64,000 bases of DNA from Panorpa germanica (Eukaryota > Arthropoda > Insecta > Mecoptera > Panorpidae): assembly GCA_963678705.1 (NCBI GenBank), contig OY783208.1:20052207-20116206 (forward strand), written 5' to 3'. The notes under the pieces were generated by a model. The model ran no database searches and was not told the origin of the DNA. It was given only the letters and a program-made list of their open reading frames with translations. The position numbers and the translations under genes were made by a program. Of the stretch, positions 35,694 to 47,958 are shown piece after piece (within the stretch, counting starts at the first letter, position 1; each line of letters starts with the position of its first letter).

Positions 35694-36948
35694 GTAAGTG
35701 CAATTAGTTTTGTGTTCTACTCTAACACCAGTCCTGCCCTGAGTTTTATCATTTTCTAGATTACAAAATATTTACTTTTTACGCAAAATAGAATTTCTTG
35801 TTGTTAAGAATCAACAGATGCATGACCATACTGAACGTGAGCATATTAACGACAACTTTTTGGTAGTTTCTGGTAGTTTCTCACGGTTGACATTAATACA
35901 TTCCCTTCACACTAGATTCAGTTCTACAGACCATTTATTTGGGTGTCAAATCAGTTCTGCCGGACTATAAAGTCCAGTGGTTCTCAATTAGACGCCTTCA
36001 CACAAATGGAAGAACCAGGGCCAACCACGTGAATCCAAGTTATTTAAATAAATATTTAAAAAAGAAACAGAGCTGGACTGAGGGTCATCAGAGAAAATGC
36101 AGAAAAGCATTGGCGTACATTGTATTTTGAGCATTGGGTACATGACTGCACCTTGTGACCTACCTGGACCTGGACTGCCTTCTGCATTGTATCTAGGGAA
36201 GACAATCCCTGGATGCAGGATCCCGGGATCTTAAATATGTTTCGGGATTGTATTTCCTAATTGTAGCCGACTCCAGCCGTACAGGTTATGAAAAGCGCAA
36301 ATTACGAGTTTCCAACAAACTGAGATATCTGGTGATAAGTTTAAAGGGCCACGTTGTGAGCCATGCCTTAATAAGTCGCAATATTCCAGGAGAAATTAAC
36401 AATTAAAATAGTCCTTTTTGTCCCTTCAATCGTTTAAGGGATCAACATTTATAAAAAACCACTAAGCCAATGACGTCACGTCAGTTTCATGCCCTCTTCC
36501 CTTCTATGAACTGACGAACTGATGAAACTAACAGAAAATAATTCACAACCCAATTGTTTTAAAATTATGTCCCCCTCCCATCACTAGACAAACCGGGAAA
36601 CACCGGGTATTAGGAGTTGATAACAAATAAACTTAGCACATAACACACTTTGTGACGTGTACGTGTTATTAAATGTTAAATTATTGATTAAGTAATGTGG
36701 TTAACACGTTGAGTACGGAGCACGGAGTACGGAACACGTTGTGTTTTACTTTTGTAGAAAATTCAAATTATTTGACGTTGAAAACAACAGGAAGTTTTAT
36801 GTTTTGTTTCCCCGTTGTCCATTGGTTGTAAAATAATCCCCCTCCGTCGCCCCGTCCCGTCGTGAACGTGTTAACAACGGATGGTTGTTGTTGTGTGTGG
36901 CCAGTTGTTGGTTTGTTTGTACCGCAGTGTTCTTGTTATTGTTTCAAG
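35694..36948 (+). other. Long intron of the CCP-FReD gene
   Basis: About 1.25 kb with no recognised coding sequence; no missing FReD piece is expected here because exon J ends GTAG and exon K starts DSM. Confidence 0.5.
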
Positions 36949-37095
36949 CGACTCCATGTACAAAGGCGGCAGCAGCGCCGGCCACCTGAACGGAATGAAA
37001 TTCTCTACGTACGACAAGGAGCAGGACAAGTGGTCGGGCGGTAACTGTGCTGAGAACTGGAAAGGAGCCTGGTGGTACAATGGTTGTATGTACGG
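36949..37095 (+). pseudogene. CCP-FReD gene: fibrinogen-domain exon K, acceptor out of phase
   Basis: Encodes DSMYKGGSSAGHLNGMKFST, then DKEQDKW, NCAENWKGAWWY and CMYG: the calcium-binding/C-terminal FReD region with its Cys pair. The upstream sequence is 'gtttcaagcgactcc'. In-frame joining to exon J needs the exon to start at the G of 'gcgac', preceded by AG, but the bases there are AA. The only AG is one base later and breaks the frame. Confidence 0.65.
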
Positions 37096-37968
37096 GTAAC
37101 TATTTCCACCTGCGTCTGCGTAACGTAACGCGTGATGTGACGGTCCTCTAGAGTGTAGGGTTGCCACCTCATCGGATGCCCGGGCCTAGGCACATAATCT
37201 TTAGGCCACGGGTTTACCTATTCCTACTCCGGGTCTGCGAGTTATGTCACAAAACACACAATTATTCGTTTCCATGTTACAACATTTTCTCCGCGGCAGT
37301 TCAGGAATATGAATCCGTTAAATATTCAAACTTTTATCAAATTTTAACGAATTTATTAAACTGAAAATAAGACATTATACTTAAACTAGTAAAATATTTT
37401 AGAACTTTTGCTTTAATTAAGGTAGTTGTGCCGCGACACTAACTTCTATAGCTGTCGTACTCTTTCTAACACGTCCAATATTTAGGTTAACTTTTTTAAG
37501 CTAATGTAATGTCAGATTACATTAAGAAAAAAAATCATTTGACATAAATTTACGTTTTCTGACGTACATAAAACTTTTTATGCAAGATTGTAAAATGTTA
37601 CAAATTAAAGTAATATATTAGTAAAAGATTTTATGTGTATTTTACATTTATTTAATGACAGTGTAACAAAATTGGTTAAAAAAAGTATTATGTTAAATAA
37701 TACATAAATTTACGTTTTCTGTTCACCGGGTGATTAAAAGCAGTTTTATTAGATGAAATAAAAGTATGCAGCAACCCAATGAAACTCCCATCGCTTTGTT
37801 GCGGATTTAGATTTTTGTAATTTATGATTTTCAGTGAATTGACTAAAATATATTTCAGTGCAGAGTTCATGGCAACATTCAGTTGTTGTCAGTTGGTAAC
37901 CCTGATCCATTTATGTTCACCGTCTGTTTTTGTGTTGGTACTATTCTAACGTTGTGTTTTACTTGCAG
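37096..37968 (+). other. Last intron of the CCP-FReD gene, with dispersed repeat
   Basis: The donor is GGTAAC and the acceptor ACTTGCAG. It contains repeat copy 2 at 37211-37579 (see 30025-30408). No coding sequence seen. Confidence 0.55.
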
Positions 37969-38086
37969 CAATTTGAACAGTGTCTACCATGATACGACTG
38001 AGTATGGTTATGATACAATATACTGGCTTCACAACTTTGGCCCATACGCCCTGAAAACAGCGCGGATGCTGGTCAGAAGAAAATGA
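37969..38086 (+). CDS. CCP-FReD gene: terminal exon L
   Basis: Reads NLNSVYHDTTEYGYDTIYWL, then GPYALKTARMLVRRK and stop TGA: the normal FReD ending (usually '..YSLKKTEMKIRP'). Phase fits exon K. AATAAA-type signals follow at about 38108 and 38136. Confidence 0.75.
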
Positions 38087-38089
38087 TAA

Positions 38090-38154
38090 GCAAAAACGAA
38101 GCCGCAAAAATAAAAACACACAGGGAAGAAAAAAAATAAAATGAACGGAACCAC

Positions 38155-38186
<32 letters not shown>

Positions 38187-39733
38187 GAACACGGTGGGAT
38201 TAATTAGAGGATTTAAATAGTCCGACATCTTTATTAAATAAAAATTTCACTTGTAAAACTAATTTGTTAATGAGTTTGTCTGTGATAAACAGTACAGGGT
38301 GTCCAAAAAGGAGAATACTAAATTATTTAAATTGCGGAAATAGAAAACCCAAACAATGGGGAAATTCATAAAATTCATTAATTTGCTTAAAACCTTGAAA
38401 GATCATGTTCAGTTCATTAGTGGGACATTCTCGAAAAATTGAGATTCAGGTTGAGTATGCAGTTGTATGTAAAACCCTACCTTATAGCTGGTTGAATACT
38501 CAGACAACTCATAAATGTAACTGGAATGCTTGAAACTCGAATATTCGTAGATGTCTCACTAATGAACTGGATATAAGTCAGTCAGAAGCCAACGCTGTTA
38601 AGTCCAAAAAGACTCTAAAAAATGAATGTCATCTAATACTTAGTGGAACATAGCCATAGGCAGAAGCTACAAAAAGTAGAAGAGAACCCTTTGGTAATTA
38701 AAAAGAATTTTATTTGTTCCATTAAAATTTACAAAAATCAGAAAATATCAAACAATGGACTTAACCGCGTTGTGTTCTGGGCGGCTCATCTAGTAAGTTG
38801 TTTTTGGTGGGGACAAAACTTTGCAACGATGTTATAATTTATTTCCCGGTAAGGTATCGAGCTCAAATTTTGCGCGCGCTCTCTTTGCAGACGACAATGC
38901 AACATTCAGGTAAAATGACTTTTTGGTGGACAATTTGTGCGTCGGCAGATATGACATTTCTGTAAACCAGATGATAAATACACTGTTAAAAAACCTTAAT
39001 AAATTTTAGAACATTCCTAAAGCATATTTTAGGGCCCGGCATTGGAAAAGGTTTAGACCCCGTTTATTAATTTTCATAACATGTACAGTCCGTTTAATAA
39101 AATTGTTTAAGAAATTCAAAAGAAAATTGAAGACAAAGCATCTTAAAGAAATTTTTAACCGGTTCTTAATTTTAGTAAGCATTGTCTATTAAATTTGTGT
39201 TAAAACTAAGAATATTTTTAACAGTGTAAGAAATCGTGTTTTTAAAGCTTACCGGAAATAATTTAAAACCCGGTTGCAAAGTTTTGACCCCAGTGAGCAA
39301 AAAAAAACCAATAAAAAGTTAAATTACAATTACGAAAATAATTATTCTGGAAGATGTTTTAAATAGTGTAATAAAATAGAAAAACTCTTTCTCTTTCTTT
39401 CCTTCTCTCTCTCCTTTTTATTATAAATTTATGTATTTACTAATGTAATATTCAAATAACGCGCGCTTTCCATAGAAAGAGTTTAGTAAAGCCGCCATCT
39501 TGAATATTATTTTAAATATAAAATAAATATTATAAATGTAATAATAAAAAATGGATTGTGTTTTAATAAATAAATAAATAAATGATAAAAGAAATGAAGC
39601 GCGACTGTTTTGCTTTCTCAGGATTCTGTGCAAAATGTAATCGTGCAGTTCTCGACACCATAAAAACTGGCAACATAATAGGAGGTCGTCAGGGCATCGA
39701 AAATAAAAATCAACAATCAACAATACATATAGA
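38090..39733. other. Noncoding region with an AG microsatellite
   Basis: An (AG)n run lies at about 38164-38188, and a pyrimidine-rich run at about 39388-39418. An 'ACAGGGTGTCC' repeat end lies at about 38294. A 143-codon ORF at 39421-39852 (-) overlaps a Helitron end and is not convincing as a gene. Confidence 0.5.
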
Positions 39734-40075
39734 CTAAAGTTTACTCCCGTCGCAAAGCGACGTCTTGTTAGTGTGTAGGATTTGAATTCAACAAAATAAT
39801 TTGTAATTTCTAATTTTAATTCCATTTTTAAATTAAAATAATTTTTCAACAAAATATAATATTTGTTAAATTTTAAAAATTTGTGTTATTTGACCAACTT
39901 TTTTTCAAAATTTGTGATTTTCTTTTTTGATTTGTAAATCAGGTACCAAAGTTAGCCTGTATATAAAATTTGAACTTTCTAACACAATTTTTTCGCTCGG
40001 AAATAACGGCCCCCCTGCCCCAAAATAAATTTTTGAAATTTTGATTTTATTCCTTATATTTAGATATTAAATTAT
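39734..40075 (-). mobile_element. Helitron-like 3' end, copy in front of segment B
   Basis: On the minus strand: hairpin GTCGCTTTGCGAC, then GGGAGTAAAC, TTTAG and T. This is the same plan as the Helitron ends at 32843 and 61114, with one mismatch to CTRR. The interior continues into sequence shared with segment A. Confidence 0.5.
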
Positions 40076-41280
40076 TACACAATTCAAAATTTGAACTTTC
40101 TCCAAAGTTCTGTAGCGGGACCCCTAATTTTCTCAGCGCCCCCTTTTTTAATTTTTGAATTCCCAAAGTTCTAAATATATTTCCATTGAATACGAGTAGT
40201 GTTCTCGGGCGTAGTTATTGGCAGCGTCTTTCTTTCCATTTATCAAAGTTTCGGGGTGGATAAGTTTGCGGTAAGATCCCGTCCTGATTTCATCTGTAAT
40301 TCAATCACCAAATTATAAATTAGCAAATAAATCACTTTTATGTTAGATGTTTCTAGATTTTATACGCCAGAGATGTGCGTCCTTCAAATACAAATACTCA
40401 AAATGCAAATACAAATACTAAATACCTATATCCTATTTTGAAAATACAAAATACAAGTACATATTATTTTTTGAATATAAACTTAAAACCCCACCAACAT
40501 TAGCACCATCTATGATCTAAAAGTATCTGCACAATTGTCTTAATAATTCTAATTTAAAATGATAGATGTGCCTGTTATTTTATTATCCTTCCTGTTACCC
40601 CCACCCCACCATAAGACATCTGATTTTCGTTTACGTAAATTTGTTTATCATATTTTCTCGTTCATTATTTGTTTTACTACAAGACAATCACTCCACTACA
40701 TTCCTTACTGAAATATATATACATAAATATATATTATTTTACCTACTACCCTTAACACTTGTCCGCTTTAATCCCTAAACTACCCCAACTACATATAAAT
40801 ATTTTATCCTTCTACGAAATAAAAATAATTCCTGTTAAAACTACCTGCCTATACTTAAGTTATCCATTATCAATTTTTAAAACTTAAATGGGTGCCGCAG
40901 CCAAATAAGGAATACGTAAAAGAATTGTTAGTCTCTGAAGTACGGAAAATAAGACAGGAAAATATGAAAACTGTATGTGATACAACTAATAAGAAAAAGG
41001 AAAACAACGAATATTATTATATGTTTGTGGATGACTTGGACTCTTCGACAGCCAGTGACAATGGTAACACAACCATAGAACTGCATAGAAACATTGCAGT
41101 ATTTAAAAGACAATAATACTAACTTAGATTCTTTAATTAATTATCCATACATAAAGAAAATATTAAAATGCAACACCTGTTTCAATGATAATGAGACCTC
41201 ATCGACGAAAAATGAAAGATAAATTGTTTGAACAAATAGTGGCATTAAAATCCATGACATAAACAACATTTATATTAGTT

Positions 41281-41585
41281 GTTCAGTACAGAACATAAGA
41301 TATGTCTCTGGTGATATTTCAATATTGTGAAGTATTGTTGTCTCTGGTAGAATTCACACACAGGGCAACATTATAAGTATTGGAGTGAATACCACGGGCA
41401 TATGGCAAGGCAGTTGGTTATTCATTCTATTCTATTCTGTTCTTTACACTTGCAGTGTCACGATTTACCACCATTTTGTACAATAGAAACTATTAAGTTA
41501 TATAAGAAAAAGGGTAATTTAATTTAAGTTTGAATATTAATAAAATATTCATTCAAATTTTACTCGCATGGTTTTATTTCGTACA
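41281..41585 (+). repeat. BEL 5' LTR
   Basis: TG...CA, 305 bp, followed by 'tgcgaagctggtccttcgagc', a BEL-type post-LTR/primer region. Confidence 0.85.
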
Positions 41586-42012
41586 TGCGAAGCTGGTCCT
41601 TCGAGCATCTAGTAACCGCGTGTGACTTCGTTGTGTTTTGAGGTTACATCCATATAGTACCCGGCACGTGTACAGGCGTTTTTTTACATTTGCCCCATGG
41701 CGGCTCTGGAAGTCATCAATTGCCATTGATTGGGTAATGCAACGCTTTATTTAAACGGATTCACAGACGATTTGGATACTACATACTTACATTTCAAGAA
41801 AAAATATTCAAGAAAAATATCAATACGGAAAGGGAATACAAGGACGCTGGAAGAGAGTAAAATACTTTTTTACTCATCAAGGTACAAATTTTTTCTTACT
41901 ATCTACAAGTACCAAAATATTAACAACTTCTTAAGTTGCTGGATTAAGCTGGATTCGTTTTGTCATCCACGTTTCGTCTATCATAAAAGTACGATATTAT
42001 CACGTAAGAAGA

Positions 42013-43970
42013 ATGGAGGGATTGAAAAGGCTTAAAACGGCGCGGACAACAGCAAAAGGTTCAATATCAAGGATGGACAACTACGTCAGCGACTCAAGGG
42101 CTCTCGAATCCGGTACAGTGGAGTTGTTAGAGGCGAAAAAAGAAAAGGTGCTGACTACATATCAATCGCACGAGCTCACGCAGTCCAGTATTTTAGAGAT
42201 TGATGAACAGGATGATGAAGACATAGAGGAAGTTGAATAAAAATACTTTAATATTCTAGCAAAATTAAATGCTAGTATCTTTAAATTAAAAGAAGTTAAT
42301 AGGCCTACTTGTCCTAACTTAGTTGCATCAAAACTTCCAGCAGTTTAAATTCCAACCTTTGATGGCAAGGATATAACCAGGTTTAAGCCCTTTTATGAGC
42401 TTTTCAAAGCGGTTGTTCATAATAATACCTCATTGTCCGATGTGCAAAGGCTTTTTTATTTGAGAAAGTATCTCCTTGATGAAGCTCTTTCAATAATTAA
42501 AAAACCTGCCGCTTGTGAACAGCTCATATAAAGAGGCGCTTGATTTATTGTTAGCGCGCTATGATAATAAAGCACGATTAATCTCTAATCATATAAATAT
42601 ACTACTTGATATTCCAAACATGCAAAAAGGTACTGCAGTCGCTATAAGGACCTTTTTATGTCAAGTTAAACAGTAATTGCAAGCCTTAAAAAATCTTGAT
42701 GAGCCTGTTGACAAATGGGATATGATTTTAATCTCAATCTTAAGCAGGAAGTTAGATATATTTACTAACCGCACTTTCCACATGGAAAGAAATTTAGAAA
42801 AACTGCCTACTATGGCAGAATTTATTTCCTTTTTAGAAAAACGTGCAGTTGCACTTGAAGATAGTTCACCTTATAAAAATATGTCACATGACAAAATTCA
42901 CACTCAAGGGTTTCCAATGTCACTACTCGCCCCAATGAAGCATGTAGATATTGCGATATGGACCATCAAATTTATAAATGTCCAAAATTCAAAATGGTCC
43001 CTATAGAGACTCGCAAGTCCTTTATTGAAGAACATAAATTTGGATATGTCGTTGCAGGTAAATTGCACAATCAAAATAAAAATCCATATAATAATATTGT
43101 ATCTAATTTTGCTATTTGTGACCATACAAACCTTGAAAATGTTATGGAACAATTTTGGACGACTGAGAAAGTCCCAGAAGAAACAGACAAGTTTTCTGAG
43201 GAATATTTAAAGGCTGAACATATTTTTCAAAATTCAGTAGTACTTAAAAATAATACTTTTACTGTTGATTTGCCATTAGTCAGCCCAGTAAATGAACTAG
43301 AATTGGGGGATTCTTTCTCAGTCGCCCTGCAAAGATTTTATGTGTTAGAAAAGAGATTTAAACGAAATCCTTCACTATTGGAGGTCTATAAAACATTATT
43401 AAACAAATCAAACATTATTAAGACCTAAGGTTTGAAATACAATATTATTTTGGACACATTTACCTTTAAGTGTCCTAACACAAATGGCAAGATAAAAACA
43501 AAATTAACTTGCTCCAAGTCTCGTGTGGCTCCATTAAGTAAGGTACTTACAATACCCCAACTAGAGCTTAATAGCGCAGTCTTGCTGGCGCAACTCGCGG
43601 CTAGAGTCAGTAAAATACTCACGACTAGATTTGAACATAAAATTTTCTTGTATAGTGATTCCAAAATAGTCCTTGCTTGGATTCAAGCGGACAAACTAAA
43701 GGCTAATATCTATGTTAATAACAGAGTAAAGCAAATAACACAACTTACAGATAAAATTTCATGGTACTATGTAAAGTCAGGTGATAACCCGGCTGATTTA
43801 ATTTCTCGTGGTATAGAACCACAATATTTAAAGAATCAGGATCTTTGGTGGAACGGTCCTCCCTATTTATCCGATTGTGACTTTAAACATGATCGTTATT
43901 ATATTGATTTAAACACAGTACTTCCATCAGAAGGTGAAGATATTAACTGTAATGCTTGCAACATTGAAGT
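42013..43970 (+). pseudogene. Degenerate BEL gag-pol, 5' part
   Basis: A 75-codon Gag start (42013-42240) is followed by a Gag core in broken frames (PTFDGKDITRFKPFYELF at about 42356, stops at about 42530 and 42673, then LDEPVDKWDMILISIL). A short pol remnant follows (42958-43428; FSVALQRFYVLEKRF is the segment just before RT). RNase H appears at once after it (43432-43970: SKSRVAPLSK, IPQLELNSAVLLAQL, FLYSDSKIVLAWI, NPADLISRG). Protease and RT are absent through internal deletion. The last frame is cut by the palindrome after 43976 and resumes at 59809. Confidence 0.75.
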
Positions 43971-43976
43971 GGAACA
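43971..43976 (+). other. 6-bp target duplication, left
   Basis: GGAACA, repeated at 59803-59808. Joining the flanks with one copy restores uninterrupted BEL pol sequence, so this is a true insertion-site duplication. Six bp is the size known for Polinton/Maverick elements. Confidence 0.85.
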
Positions 43977-44042
43977 GTAGATGAGGAGAGCGGGTTCTAG
44001 GACAGTTTGGAGTGAGGATGCATTTAGGTCACGATATGCAGA

Positions 44043-44116
44043 GGGGGCGTGGCTAGACTTGGAAGAATGTAAAAGGGGGTAAGGGTGGGGTAAGGAGTGA
44101 GGTGGCGTGGCTAGAC
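44043..44116 (+). other. Subterminal repeated motif in the left arm
   Basis: The 16-bp motif GGxGGCGTGGCTAGAC occurs at 44043-44058 and 44101-44116 inside a G-rich strand near the element end, and is mirrored in the right arm (about 59662-59735). It is a possible binding site for a terminal protein or transposase; function not shown. Confidence 0.45.
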
Positions 44117-45128
44117 AATGGGGGGTAATAGTTGGGATAATATGAAAGAGTGAGATAGCGATATTAATTATTACGTGTGAGATACCGATATTAATTCTTA
44201 TGTTTGATTTGTTATTGGTTATAAGATTATGACAGTGTTAAATTATTTATAACAGTGTATTTATAGCGCATTCCTTCGAAATTTGTAAACAGCACATGTT
44301 CTCATGAGAAACTTTAGACACACGCGCATTAGTTCGAATGTAACTTGAAGCACACGTGTTAGCCGGCGTCAGCACATGTTCGTGTTGCGTGTTGAATACA
44401 AGCGAATATTTTCCAAACGTAGACAAATTTTTTTGTTATACATTTAATGTTTTAGTTAAATGTAGGGCCGGATTGGGTATTGTTGTATTAGATTATTTAT
44501 TTAAGTATACTAAAAGTTATAATATACGTACATTATATCATTGATGATTGTCAAAGCATACAGTTATTTTTTTATGTGTTGTAATAATCATAAAGTCTTA
44601 TAAGTCAGACAATGGTGTTGTTTTACATATATGAGGTTATAACACCACAGTAACTGTTAAAATAGTAGGAGGATATTTTATTATACAAATTTATTAGGTA
44701 GCGGTTTGATCCATATGTATGAGGCTATATAGGTTGTGGATAATAGTAGAATCACAATTAGCTAAACCAAAAGCTCTAACTTAAGTTGAAACAAACTTTT
44801 TAAAATAAAACTGCTCGAAGGGTCGGGGCCCCCGAGAATTTTATTTATTTTGAATGCGCGGGGATTATAGAATTAAGAATTGATAGTCTGATGGTAAATA
44901 TATTATAGTATTAAATAAGTAAAGTGCTACCCTGTTAAATTTTTATTAAGAATTGATAGTCTGATGATAAATATATTATAGTATTAAATAAGTAAAGTGC
45001 TACCCTGTTAAATTTTTATATTATAATTTATATATAAGTCTAAGAATATGATTGTATTACATTAAGTATTGTGCTGTTTGTTTATTAAATAACTTGTGTT
45101 TTTAAATAATTTAGTGGCTATATAGTGC

Positions 45129-45166
<38 letters not shown>

Positions 45167-45414
45167 TCAATAATTTCAGTTTGGAAGTGGATAATTATGC
45201 GGTAAGTAAATTTTGTATAAGATTTTGTATGTTTACAATAAATTTAATAGTAGTTTTCAAATATTACAGGTGTCTATAGCAGTTTCAACCTAATCTTGAG
45301 TTTTTACCGTTTGAACCCTTTTAGACTTTCATACTTATGAGCAAACAGTTAGGTAAGTTAATTTTTAATACTTTTTAGATAATTTTAATTTAGTTATAAT
45401 AATAACAGTTTTAA

Positions 45415-46772
45415 ATGTCAACAGAATATTGCTGTGCATATCTGTATTCCGATGATACATTGGATTATACGTGCCCAACAATAGTTCATCCTGGAGTACA
45501 AGTAAGTTCTACTTCTTTGTGCGATTGATTGTAACAACTACCACCTTGCAGAAAGAATCTTGGGACAATAATTTTTATGAGTGTTTTATTAAAAATAATA
45601 TAAATAACCATATTGATTTAAATAATAATTTTAGCCATATATCATCAAAAATAAACTTGGAACTGTTGGAACAAGAAATAAAAATTTTGTGCATAGACTT
45701 TTTTAAAATTAAATTATACAATAACGCTCAAGAATATATATATATATATATAACTTATCAAAAAATGGAATCGATTTTTGATTTGGAAGATTTATTATTT
45801 GTAAAAAATATTCATATTGATGATAGCGAGCTATTAAATTTAGATATTGACCCTTCGCTTTTTGATGAAGATTTTTCATTACCTGAGTTATTAAATTCAG
45901 ATATTCATATTGATGATAGCGAGCTATTAAATTTAGATATTGACCCTTTGCTTTTTGATGAAGATTTTTCATTACCTGAATTATTAAATTCAGATATTCA
46001 TATTGATGATAGCGAGCTATTAAATTTAGATATTGACCCTTCGCTTTTTGATGAAGATTTTTCATTACCTGAGTTATTTAATTCAGATATTGAGATACAG
46101 AATATGTCTGAAATTACAACTTCTTTAAACAATGAGGATGATTTTAATACAAATTTGACTCCTTCTAAATTGACTGCAGTTCCATTTTTATTTAATGAAG
46201 CACCTATGTTATTAAAAAAAGATATGTATTTTATCAAAATAGGTTTAAATTGTATTAATCAGTTTGAACCAGAAATTTACATATATAATAAATATAATTT
46301 TGGACTAAAGTTAAGTTTATGTGATTATTTTGAGCTTATAGAGCATATTAAGCAATTGATTAATATGTTTAATGGTCAATTGGTAATACCATCGAATATA
46401 TTAATAGGAACAAACTATAAAATAAATATCTTTAATCCAAATAGTATTGCAATTATTTCAAATTGTAAAACTCAAATATCAGTATTTTTAAATATTTTTG
46501 ATTTAATACATTTCTTATCCTTAAATGATTATATTAATGCTATTGGTAAACATTTTTCTGAAATGCAAATTGATTTGTTTAATACATATAATATATTTTT
46601 AAATAGTATTGTAATGTATTTAAAAAATAAAAATATTGGTGTTTCGAAAAAGATTTTGACTCAATTTTTATTTTACGAATGTGAAGAGTTAAATTCTAAT
46701 GATATATTATTAAAAATGATAATAATTTCAAACATGTCGTATATATTAGAAGAAATATCAAAACTATTGTAA
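45415..46772 (+). CDS. Spliced acidic repeat protein, left arm
   Basis: Exon 1 (45415-45501) starts MSTEYCCAYLYSDD and ends at GTAAGT. A 50-bp intron ends TTGCAG at 45551, and exon 2 (45552-46772) continues in frame, about 435 aa in all. Residues from about 105 contain three tandem 31-residue acidic repeats (units built on DSELLNLDIDPSLFDEDFS), followed by a hydrophobic/asparagine-rich region with no known domain. Further splice-like signals upstream (45210, 45270, 45351) suggest 5' UTR introns. The frame crosses a TA dinucleotide run at about 45735-45752 that is 18 bp here but 34 bp in the right arm. Function unknown; the acidic repeats could suit an activation or protein-binding role. Confidence 0.6.
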
Positions 46773-46824
46773 TTACTTAATTTATAATATATATATATAT
46801 AAATTTAAAATGTATATAATTCTT

Positions 46825-46986
46825 TTATTTATTTATTAGGGTATAACTACATCCATTAGAATCATAATATAACATGTAATTACAATCATAACAGTTTCTT
46901 ATTTGACATGGAGGACCATCTCTTTGTATGTTTCCTTTGTTATAATGTTTGTAACATAATCGACGTCCTTGTATATTTTGATTTTC
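46825..46986 (-). pseudogene. Cysteine-rich C-terminal ORF fragment, left arm
   Basis: On the minus strand an open stretch of 53 codons ends in TAA. It contains GRRLCYKHYNKGNIQRDGPP, then C, IRNCYDCNYMLYY and a further Cys, looking like part of a zinc-binding tail. It has no start and is cut where the polymerase fragment begins. It is probably the end of a lost gene of the element. Confidence 0.4.
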
Positions 46987-47459
46987 TCAAATGGTATAGA
47001 ATTACCGATGAAATTAAAAGATATTAGAACATTTGAGAAGAATAATGATATAAGTGTGAATGTTTATGGACTTGAAAATAATTTCATTGTGGGATCGTTG
47101 CATTATACATCTAAAAAGAAGAAACAACATGTTAATTTATTGTATATTGAAGATTTGAGTAATGGACATTATTGTTGGATTAAAAATATATCAAGATTAA
47201 TAAGAAGTCAATTTACTAAGCATACTAGTAAACAATTTTTGTGTGATGGATGCTTTTCATTTTTTAACACAGAAGATCAGTTAAATAGACATTTAGAATA
47301 TGATTGCAATAAGATATATACAATCCTTCCTTCTAAGTATAACGCTAAAGATAAATTGGGTAATATGATATCTCAAAACATTTTAAAATTCGATAATCAT
47401 AAGAATCAATTACGCGTTCCATTTGTGATATATGGAGATTTTGAAACATTATTAAATTG
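46987..47459 (+). pseudogene. Duplicated family B DNA polymerase fragment, left arm
   Basis: Repeats 50132-50603 almost exactly: IELPMKLKDIRTFEKNNDIS, GHYCWIKNISRL, a CDGC...HLEYDC zinc-finger-like pair, and VPFVIYGDFETLL with the exonuclease Asp and Glu. In this copy the run at about 47183 has five A's and the frame is open. It ends at TTATTAAATTGA and is fused to unrelated sequence. Confidence 0.7.
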
Positions 47460-47888
47460 AACATAGCTCGGGGTATTTGTGTTCATAAATTATTCTTATG
47501 CAAAGCGGGGAACTACTGTATTCAAAATATAAGTTCTGATGATGAGTGCAGTGATTTTAAAAGTGATATTACTGGGTCCAACGATGAAATAGAGTTTATA
47601 AATGGTACTGAAGAAACTGTGTGTAGTTATATTTCAGACTCTGTCTGTGAAGAAATCGCCATTGGTCATGAGGAAATTTATATATCTGACTGTAAAAATA
47701 TTTCAAATTTAGATTCAGATTGTGAATTGATTGAAGAAACTGTTGATATATCTGAGGAAATTTATATATCTGACTGTGAAAATATTTCAAATTTAGATTC
47801 AGATTGTGAATTGATTGAAGAAACTGTTGATATATCTGACGATAACAACGAAATCATAGAAATCGTTGACTCTGAAGAAGAAGGTTAG
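47457..47888 (+). CDS. Acidic repeat ORF (143 aa), left arm
   Basis: Unrecognised. Starts MNIARGICVHKLFLCKAGNY and is then strongly acidic, with two tandem units of about 28 residues built on EEIYISDC.NISNLDSDCEL and ending in EIVDSEEEG. The start overlaps the end of the polymerase fragment, so the original N-terminus may be elsewhere. The copy in the right arm is identical. Confidence 0.4.
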   Translation: MNIARGICVHKLFLCKAGNYCIQNISSDDECSDFKSDITGSNDEIEFINGTEETVCSYISDSVCEEIAIGHEEIYISDCKNISNLDSDCELIEETVDISEEIYISDCENISNLDSDCELIEETVDISDDNNEIIEIVDSEEEG

Positions 47889-47958
47889 TCAGTGATTATA
47901 GAAAAGTACTAAAATTGGAAGTGATTGATTGTATTAAGATTAAGTTAAGCGTATTTTT

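Larger units (their letters stand above)
31026..38086 (+). pseudogene. CCP (sushi)-fibrinogen-like lectin gene, multi-exon, lesioned
   Basis: At least 13 exons run in order: a short leader exon, seven CCP exons (most about 204 bp and flanked by phase-1 introns), then five exons forming a fibrinogen-related domain (FReD). CCP plus FReD proteins are extracellular recognition molecules; pattern recognition is the likely role, by family knowledge. No signal-peptide exon was identified. Lesions: a 1-bp loss at the end of exon B, an in-frame TGA in exon E, a lost donor in exon F, and an acceptor out of phase before exon K. Because CCP exons are phase-symmetric, skipping could bypass some, but the exon K problem remains. 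Introns hold Helitron and other repeats. Either a pseudogene or a gene needing unusual splicing. Confidence 0.65.

Noticed and set aside
39421-39852. 143-aa minus-strand ORF as a gene
   Set aside because: It overlaps a Helitron end, is low-complexity and has no domain features.
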